Origin: Belliella buryatensis
GTDB lineage: Bacteria; Bacteroidota; Bacteroidia; Cytophagales; Cyclobacteriaceae
Direction of reading: 5' to 3'
Length of the DNA stretch: 33,213 nucleotides
Assembly: GCF_900188245.1 (NCBI RefSeq)
Contig: NZ_FZOK01000022.1
Span: 1-33,213, forward strand
Below the pieces are notes generated by a model. It was given only the letters and a program-made list of their open reading frames with translations. It was not told the origin of the DNA and made no database searches. Position 1 is the stretch's first letter; each line of letters starts with the position of its first letter. Position numbers and translations under genes: made by a program. Below are positions 23,314 to 31,900 of this stretch, piece after piece.

Positions 23314-25194
23314 TTAATCAGTGTCATTGAATTGTTTTCCAATATCAGAAAGAGCCAAGTCTTTATATTGCTTTGGTGACATACCTGTTTCTTTTTGAAA
23401 AGCTGTATAGAAAGTACTTCTGCTTTTGAATCCACAAGCATACATGACATCCGTTAGATTGAGATTAATATCTTTATAAGACTCTTGGATGAGCTTTTGA
23501 GCTTCCATAACCCTGAGGTGGTTGATGTAAGTATTAAAGTTTTTACTGGTTTCCTGTTGGATCGCTTGAGAGACGTATTTGCTATTGCTCTTTACTTGTT
23601 GTGCGAGGCTGTTTAAGTTGAAATCAGCATCTTTATAGGCTTCTTCTTGGATAAGTAGATGGTTGATTTGTTCAAAAAGTTGTTCAAATTGATCTGAATT
23701 TTTATTAGGAATAATTTTCTCATCAATTTGTTTTTTGATAGATGATCTGTTGTTTTTATATGTAGCAAGTATTTCTAAATTTTTCAAATATAAGGCTTTA
23801 ATTTTCATGGCTCTAGACCTGTAAAATGCGACTAATACAGCTGTAGCTATTAAAATTAAGCAGAATAAAATTATTAAAAATCTTATGCTTTGTTCGGAGC
23901 TTTTTATTTGAAGGTTGGCATTCTCTAATTCTTTTTGCTTTATCGTTGTTTCATATTTTACAGTCAATTCTTCGATTCTAGCTTGTTTTTCCTGATCAAA
24001 TATTTCTTTTTCTAGTTTTTCGGCCTCCAGTAACAGCAGATATGCATTTTCAAACTTACCCATATTGGCCAGTATCTCGGACTTATTTTGAAGCAAAGAA
24101 ACCTTTTCTAAAGGAAGATCCATGAGATCGATTTGTTGTAGCCCACTATCTGTCATAGCCAGTCCAAGATCATATTTCCCCCAATCTTTGGCATTGAACC
24201 CCATATTCAAATAATTGAGTAGTTTGCCATAAGCGATGTTTTTTTGCTGGCATATTACAAGAGATTGAAGGTAGTACTCGTGTGCTTTTGGGTAATTTTT
24301 GAGTTTGGTGTAGACATTACCTATGTTGAGTAGGTTTTGAGCGAGTTTAAGCGAGTCTTGCAGGACTTTTGAAAGTTCCATCCCTTTTATATAAAACTCG
24401 ATAGCCAATTCATCTTCCTGCATTCTCTCGTAGGTTGTCCCAATATTGGAATAAGTTTTCGCTATCAGCGAAGTATCCATCATGGTTTCTGCGGTACTCA
24501 CTGCCTTTAGGTAATAATTGATGGATTTCTTGTAGTCTTTGTTGGAATTGTATAGTCTTCCTAGATCGCTATAAATCCCAGTCAAGTTTTTTTGATCTTT
24601 TTGTTTTTCAAAAACTGGTAAGGCTTTCAAGTAATAGGATAAAGCAGTTTCAAAATTACTTTTATCTTGCTCAGCTAGTCCAAAGTAATATTGCGATAAA
24701 GCCAATTCTGATTCGCTTAAATCATAGTGTTTTAACTCTTCTAAGGTAGCAATGACTTCCTTGCTCTTTATTTGCCTGTTATAGATATAGGCAAGTTTGA
24801 GTAGTAAGTTGATTTTAGTTTGCTTTTTTAGTTTCTTATTGTGTTGAACGTAGATCACTTTCAATATTTCGGCATCTTCTTCCTTAGGTAAAGTCTGGTC
24901 TATCTCAAATTCTTCTAAAAATAACTCCAGGTCTTTTGTAGCCAGATTTTTTTTAATCATGGGGAATTGTTCTTGGAGTATAGAGATAGAGCTGTCACTT
25001 AAATTGAATAAGTCCATGTTTTCTAATTCAAATGTGACTGTTTCTTGGTTTTGATAGGCAAAACTGACGTTAACAATCGGTGGAATCAAAAAGTAGAAAA
25101 TCAGGAGGATGGGTAGAGTCTTTCTAACTATTATTAATTGATTTACTTTAAACCAAATGATTTTTAGCATTTTATCTTGAAATAAAGGAATCAT
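23314..25194 (-). CDS. TPR-repeat, transmembrane, AraC hybrid regulator
   Basis: A 626-residue sensor-regulator. An N-terminal hydrophobic signal (about 22-47) is followed by an array of TPR repeats (about 140-385; for example YYFGLAEQDKSNFETALSYY, YSNIGTTYERMQEDELAIEF). A coiled coil (about 390-435), one transmembrane helix (about 437-458, RFLIILFCLILIATAVLVAF) and a C-terminal AraC domain (about 510-612) complete it. The AraC domain contains FNLNSLAQQVKSNSKYVSQAI and DVMYACGFKSRSTFYTAF. This layout is common in Bacteroidota: the TPR part faces the periplasm and the AraC part binds DNA. The long frame starts at 25194; an internal ATG at 25170 would also precede the signal. It is divergent from the second giant surface protein gene at 25948, with repeat sequence between them. 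Confidence 0.9.
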   Translation of the reverse strand: MIPLFQDKMLKIIWFKVNQLIIVRKTLPILLIFYFLIPPIVNVSFAYQNQETVTFELENMDLFNLSDSSISILQEQFPMIKKNLATKDLELFLEEFEIDQTLPKEEDAEILKVIYVQHNKKLKKQTKINLLLKLAYIYNRQIKSKEVIATLEELKHYDLSESELALSQYYFGLAEQDKSNFETALSYYLKALPVFEKQKDQKNLTGIYSDLGRLYNSNKDYKKSINYYLKAVSTAETMMDTSLIAKTYSNIGTTYERMQEDELAIEFYIKGMELSKVLQDSLKLAQNLLNIGNVYTKLKNYPKAHEYYLQSLVICQQKNIAYGKLLNYLNMGFNAKDWGKYDLGLAMTDSGLQQIDLMDLPLEKVSLLQNKSEILANMGKFENAYLLLLEAEKLEKEIFDQEKQARIEELTVKYETTIKQKELENANLQIKSSEQSIRFLIILFCLILIATAVLVAFYRSRAMKIKALYLKNLEILATYKNNRSSIKKQIDEKIIPNKNSDQFEQLFEQINHLLIQEEAYKDADFNLNSLAQQVKSNSKYVSQAIQQETSKNFNTYINHLRVMEAQKLIQESYKDINLNLTDVMYACGFKSRSTFYTAFQKETGMSPKQYKDLALSDIGKQFNDTD

Positions 25195-25317
25195 TAATGT
25201 AGAAGTTTATCAAATAGGGTAAAGGATAAAATGTGAATAAGGGGTAAATATAAAAGCCTATACTTTTATATCGTCATCTTGAGTAAGATTAATTTATTGT
25301 TAAAATTAGATGATTCA

Positions 25318-25683
25318 GACAGTAAGTTGTTTAACTGCTTAGCTGTTTAATCGTTTAGGGAGGAGGATATTGTAAGTGGAAGGCTTTCTCGTGTAAATGT
25401 TAAGTGTTATTCGTTAAGCGTTAAAAAACCAACTTGTGATGTTCATGAGATGCTACTCAGTTTACCAGTTAACCTAATAACCAAAAAATGTTTAATTGCC
25501 CCGAAGTCTCGGGGTGGTTAATCGTTTAGGGGAGCGTAGGTTGTAAGTTGATGCTTTGTATTGGGACTGTTAAGTGTTAATCGTTAAAGAAACTTCTCCG
25601 TAATATTTACGATACCGTCCTTTCAACTTTTCCCTTTCACCTTTTTCCTAATTTTTTCCCTTTATTCTTCGGGGCAAATATCC
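25318..25683. repeat. intergenic mosaic repeat block
   Basis: This block fills about half of the 753-base gap between the divergent TPR-AraC and surface-protein genes. It has TGTTTAACTGCTTAG, TTTAATCGTTTAGGG, AATGTTAAGTGTTATTCG, AAAACCAACTTGTGATG and CTACTCAGTTTACCAG. The hairpin module (25499-25514), a second GTTAAGTGTTAATCG and the pyrimidine-rich tract follow. It ends with CTTCGGGGCAAATA, the same boundary motif as the block at 22621-22866. The remaining bases of the gap (25195-25317, 25684-25812) show no gene. Confidence 0.8.
25499..25514. repeat. conserved small hairpin inside the repeat (copy 3)
   Basis: CCCCGA-AGTC-TCGGGG again, identical to the copy at 1070-1085 and with the same flanks (AAAAAATGTTTAATTG before, a GGTTAATCGTTTAG-type motif after). 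Confidence 0.75.
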
Positions 25684-25812
25684 TCCATCCCTAATTATTC
25701 AAATCAAAACCTTTACGCATGCTAATTTGACAAAGCAGTCAGTGGCTTATAAAATGACGACTTTTTGACTTCACTTTTTATTTACAAAAAAATACGATAA
25801 GTGGGTTAATAG

Positions 25813-25890
25813 GTGTTGGATTCAGAATCTCGAACACGTGCTATTGCCTGTAAATTCGGTTTTTATCAGTTTCGTCATGCTATTATCTGT
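25813..25890 (+). pseudogene. possible remnant of an AraC-type helix-turn-helix
   Basis: Translated from GTG at 25813, this stretch reads SESRTRAIACKFGFYQFRHA, which resembles the second helix-turn-helix of AraC proteins (pattern IA-x2-xGF-x2-xxxF). It lies in the same frame as the giant protein that starts at 25948, with no stop between. It is preceded by TAATAG and has no first helix-turn-helix, so if real it is a fragment. The similarity is short and could be chance. Confidence 0.3.
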
Positions 25891-25947
25891 TTTGCTTTAA
25901 GTACAGCTATTAGCAGTGAAAATGAATTAATATTTAACTATTTCTTT

Positions 25948-28900
25948 ATGAAATCTATTATTGGTAGAGGTATTCATGATTTTTGGATGGGGATTATCTT
26001 GTTCTTAGGAATGATCATTTCAATAAACTTCCCTACAAATGCAGGAGACAGCTCTTGGACTTATTCTGAATTAATTCCAGACTTATATCATGCGGGTGCC
26101 GGTACTACCTTGGATCCCTATGTGATTACTAACTGGAATCATCTTAATAATGTACGTCAGAACCTCAGCGCCCATTTTAAACTGGCTTTTAATCTTGATC
26201 AAAATACAGAAGGGTATACAGGAATTGGCGATAGTTGGACGCCGATAGGGGATAATAATTCTCAATTTACAGGTTCATTTGATGGGGCCGGCCATGTCAT
26301 CTCAAATTTAACTATTAGTTCCCAAACGAATGACAATGTTGGGCTTTTTGGATTTACAAAGGGTACATCAAGCTCAGATCGCGTAACAATTTCAAATTTG
26401 GGATTGGTTGGTGCAACTGTGACTGGTCGCAATCAAGTCGGTGCGCTTGTGGGGCAAGCTCTTAACACAACAATAAACAACGCTTCTGCTTCTGGATCAG
26501 TAAAAGGAGGAGCCAGCGTTGGTGGATTAATTGGTATAGCACGAACTGTAAATATCTCTGAATCTTACGCCATTGTTGATGTGACGGGCACGGGAATCAA
26601 TGTCGGTGGTTTGGTCGGTAGGAGTTACGACAAAGGAATGATTACTAGATCGTATGCAACGGGTAATGTCAAAGGGGGGGATCGCGTAGGTGGCTTAGTG
26701 GGTGATCAGCAAGAAACACCGATAGACGATTCATATGCAATCGGCAATGTGCATGGAAAAGATCGTGTTGGCGGTCTGGTTGGAAATTCTCACTTCTCTA
26801 ACGTCACTAATAGCTATGCAACAGGTGTGGCCACAGGCACTACTGTTAACGTGGGGGGGTTGGTTGGAATTTGGAGCTCCGGGTCGCCCAATAAAATTAC
26901 TGATAGCTACTGGAATAGTAATGCATTACATTCGGCAACAAATGGATTGGGCACTGGTAAAACCCTTGCTGAAATGTATGATTCTGCAACTTACACAGGG
27001 TGGAATACATCTATATGGAGTTTCTTTGAAGGACGTGGAGCTACGGTAGAGGGCTATGAAGTTGCGCAAGGCTTGCCGTACTTAACCAACGTCACCCGAG
27101 AGCAAGACCGTGTAGGTGATATTTCCACCCTGTTTGATGGCGGCTGGGGTGGTCAAACCGACGGGAATCAGACCGGTGCCGATGGCAGTGCTTATACCAT
27201 CACTAATGCTTCACAACTGCAAAACATCAACCAAGTCGTCAATGATGGATTTGCATTTGAGCTTTTAAATAATATTGACTTGCAAGATATTAATTGGACA
27301 CCAATCGGACGTATCTCGTTTTTGGAACCAATGGATTTTAAAGGTTCGTTTGATGGTCGTGGACACACTGTCGACAACTTAACGATTACAAATGCAGCAA
27401 CACCACGCCAAGGGCTTTTTGGAAGTGCAATTGGAGCAACGATCAAAAATATTGGCGTTACCAATGTGAATATTACAAGCAATCAATTCGCTGTTGGTGG
27501 ATTGGTTGGCTTCATTTCTGCTGGAACAATCGAAAACGCTTATGTAACAGGAAGTGTGAGGGGATCATACAGTGTGGGTGGCTTAGTAGGTAGTACGTCA
27601 TCTTCATCTACTGTTTCACAAAGTTATTCCACCGCTAAAGTCGATGGAACCAGTGATGATTCTAGTGGAATTGGTGGACTGGTTGGAAGTTTATCAGGAT
27701 CAATTAGTAGTAGCTTTGCAACAGGCAATGTAGATGGAAACGGTCCTTCTGTTGGTGGTCTTGTTGGAAGTCTATCATCAGGCTCAATTAGTGCTAGCTA
27801 TGCGACAGGTGATGTAAATGGTGCAAGCAGAGTTGGTGGCTTGGTTGGGTATTCATTAGGTTCAATCAGTAACAGTTATGCGACAGGCGATGTTGATGGT
27901 AGTAGAGAGGTCGGTGGTTTAGTAGGCGAATCTGGGGACTCCACTAGCATTACCAATAGCTATGCCATTGGTGCGGCGACTTCTGAAGTACCTTTTGGTG
28001 GTACAGGGGGCTTGGTGGGTGTTCGTCACATCACAGCTACTATTACTAATAGTTACTGGAATAGCGATGCGGCTCATTTAGAGGCTGGTACGCCAGTAAT
28101 AAGTAGTGTTGGTGTGGGAAAAACCCTCGCGGAACTTTACAATTCAGACACTTTTGCCGCATGGAAGACACAAGATACTCCTTGGAGCTTTGGTGGTGGA
28201 CGAGGTGCTGCGGCAGAAGGTTATGAAGTTTCAGAAGTACTGCCCTATCTTACCAACGTTACCCGTGCAGAAGACATCGTCACAGGTAATACTTACACCC
28301 TCTTTGCAGGCGGTTGGGGTGGTCAAACCGACGGGGATCAGACCGGTGCCGATGGCAGTGCTTATACCATCACTAATGCAACACAACTTCAAAACATTAA
28401 TCTTGTAGCTAATAGTGGGTTTGATTTTGAGTTGTCGAATAATATCAACCTAAGCGGTGTTACCTGGACGCCGATAGGCAGCAGTTTTGATAAGAAATTT
28501 TCAGGTGTTTTTGATGGGGATGGACACACAATATCAAATCTTGAGATTGATAGCACAGGTGTGGGTATAGGATTGTTTGGTTGGACAGATGATGCCACTA
28601 TAAAAAATGTTGGACTTATTGATGTTAGTGTAAAAGGTGAGGAATTTGTCGGTGGATTGGTAGGTGTTTTGGATAATAGTCGTGTTTACCAAAGCTATTC
28701 TGTTGGAGGCAATGTAACGGCTAGTAACCAAGCTGTCGGTGGTTTAGTTGGTCAGGCTGTATCAAGTGAAATTGAGCAATCTTACTCTACTAGTAATGTT
28801 GGCAATGAAACGAATAAAGGTGAACGAAGTGGTGGTCTAGTCGGTGTGCTTGGTAATGACAGTAGTGTTAAACAAAGCTACGCTAGTGGCAATGTTTTTG

Positions 28901-31900
28901 GCTCGATTTCGGTAGGTGGTCTTGTCGGGTTGGCAGTTGGAACTATCGAGCAAAGCTATGCAAACGGCGCTGTAGAAGGTAATGAGAGAGTCGGTAGTTT
29001 AGTTGGTTTACTAGATACAGGTCATTCTATTATTGAAAGTTACGCGACAGGAAAAGTGCTAGGTAACGATGATGTCGGTGGTTTAGTTGGGCTTAACGAA
29101 GGTATTGTAACAACAAGTTATTTTGACAAAACAATTAACCCTGGTATGGCAGATGAAGCGGAGTATGGTAAAACCACAGCCGAACTTCAATCCCTAGCTA
29201 CCTTTGAAGCGCAATGGGACATAGTAGCAGATCCAAATGTATTAAAAGGCTACCCAAGATTAACCCATTTTGTAGATGGGATTGATTCACATGTATGGGT
29301 GATAGGTACCAAAGAGATTACTCTTACAGGCACATACCAAGGTTTTAGTGGGATTGATAATACCATTACATTGATACTTAGTGAGGCTATTGATGCAACT
29401 GAGGTATATATAGGATCTACAGAGATAACAGGTTTCACACAAGATGGAGCCAGTATAACTATCACAGTACCACAAGGCAAAGCTGTAGGTGAACACGATA
29501 TTCGTATCGTGACGGCTCTGGGAGATTTGATCTACCTTGCAGCTTACACTTCTTCTGACAATGCTGGATTACTCTTTGAAGGTGGTGATGGTACCTCAGG
29601 AAATCCATACCAGATTAAAGACTGGACACAGCTCCAAAATATCAATTTGGTTGCAAATCAAGGACATCATTTTTTTCTGAATAATGATTTGAATGAACAA
29701 AGTAAAGATTACAATATTCAGGTAAAAGATGGTGAAGTGCTTGCCAATGGCGGTAAGGGTTGGAGACCAATTGGGAGATACGTAGATGACCCGGATATGT
29801 CAGTAGCGCTTAACCTCGCTTTTAGTGGAACTTTAGATGGAAACGAAAAGACAATTTCAGGCTTAAGGTTCAATCATGGTAAGGGGCAGAATATTGGACT
29901 TTTTGCTGCCATTCATGAGGCAACAGTCAAGAATCTCACCATAAATGATGCGGAATTACAGACTCAAAGCAGTGAAATCAATGAGGAACAGGATCGGAAT
30001 GTTGCCCTTTTGGCTGCTAATGTTGGGGATTTCGAGCTAGACAATGTTTCGGTCACTGGTAAAATTTCTGTGAACGCTAGCCATGATAAAGAATTAAGAT
30101 ATGTAGGGGGTGTTTTTGCACGAGGACGTGTATCTGGAACAGAAGAAAAACCTCAGGTAATCAAAGATTCTGATTTTAACATAGTTTTTGATATTGTAAT
30201 CACAGATGATGCTCTTCCTAGCTTAAGAGACTTTGGAGCTATTTCAGCTCGTGCTCCCGTTAGGTTTTGGAATATAAGTAATACCTCAATTTCGGGAGCC
30301 ATCACGGCCAAAACAGAGGAAGGCGCTAGTTTTAGAGCTGATAGTTTTAGAGATGTTGGATTAATGGTAGGGACAGCGGGTAATGACTGGACTTTAACGA
30401 ATGTAACCGTTGATGGCAATATTTCAGTAAGTAATTTTGGGAGACTTGATGAAGTTGCCTTATTCTCAGGAAAGGCAGGTAGTCTATGGCAATTGAATGA
30501 TGTTACAGTAAATGGATATATTCATCTTCATGACATTGGGTCTCTCAATGAGATTTCCATACTTGCAGGAGACCCTGCAAATGAATGGCAGATAGATAAC
30601 TTAAAGATTGATGGAGAAATAAAGGCTGAGGCCAGTGGTGGGCTACAAAGAGTTGCCCTCGTAGCTGGAAACCCTAGTTTAAGATGGGAAATCGAAAATT
30701 CTTCTGTGAAAGGAAATATCGAATTGCAAACTAGCGCTACATCCGCTGAAGCGATACGGAATATATCTTTTATAGCTGGTGATCCAAGTAGTCAATGGAA
30801 AATCTCGAATACCCTTATAGAGGGTGATATAAAACTGATAGCTACACAGGGTGGGATGACAGCTATAGGTTTGGTAGCTGGTAATTCTACCAGTAGATGG
30901 GAAATCGATGGTTTGACGGTAAAAGGGAATCTTGACCTTGAAGCCAAAGAAAACATTTTCAGAACATCACTTTTTGCAGGTAACCCTTCTGGTGATTGGA
31001 TAATTAGGAAGTCCAGTCTAGAGGGAAATGCAAAAATGAAATCAACTGATGGGGAAGTTTATTTCGTAGGATTATTGGCTAGTCATCCACTTTCTATTTG
31101 GGAAATAGAAAATTTGAATATTCGTGGTGATCTTGATATTTCGGCGCATGGTGATGTCTATGATGTTGGACTGCTAGCAGGTAATGCAAGAGGTGATTGG
31201 AATGTGAAAGAGTTATCCACTAAAGGAAATATTTCAATTCAAAATGGAGGCGATGTTTATAGCATAGGGGGACTTATTGGTTTTAGGAATTCGGCTCAAA
31301 CAGACATGCCGTCTACTTTTGAAAAAGTGTACACAAGTGGAAAATTGAATGTAAATTCAGGAGGACACGTAAGGAATATAGGGGGGCTCTTCGGCTTAAT
31401 AGAGCAAGAGGATAGAATTAATGATTTACATCCTACGACTCTCAGAAATGCCTATTCCACCATGGATGTCAAAATAGAGGCTTCACAATCAGTTGACGGA
31501 ACAGGTGGTCTTATTGGCCGTATTTCTGAACCGGAATTTGTGATGTTTGGAACACAAAAACTCACTCTTCTTAATACCTATTATGCAGGCGAAATGATTT
31601 TGCCTGATGGAGCTACAGGTAGCGGTGGTGTTGTGGGGATAGTTGCTCAAAATGTCACAGCTGAAATCAATCAGAGTTTCTGGGATGCTGAAAAATCCTT
31701 AGGTGATCCAGGTGATAGTAATTATGATGCATTGGGAAAGACTACCGCGGAAATGAAGTCCTTGGCCACCTTTACTTCAGAGCTGGATCCGGATGGTTGG
31801 GATTTCGAAAATGTGTGGGCAATCAATCCCACTGGTTGGATTTCTTATCCTTATCTCAAGGCGCTTGATTATGACAGTCCAGGAGAGACGCCAGAGAATA

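Noticed and set aside
26735-30419. Open frames on both strands across the second giant gene
   Set aside because: They are shadows; the frame from 25948 is uninterrupted to the window end and carries the GLUG and MBG motifs.
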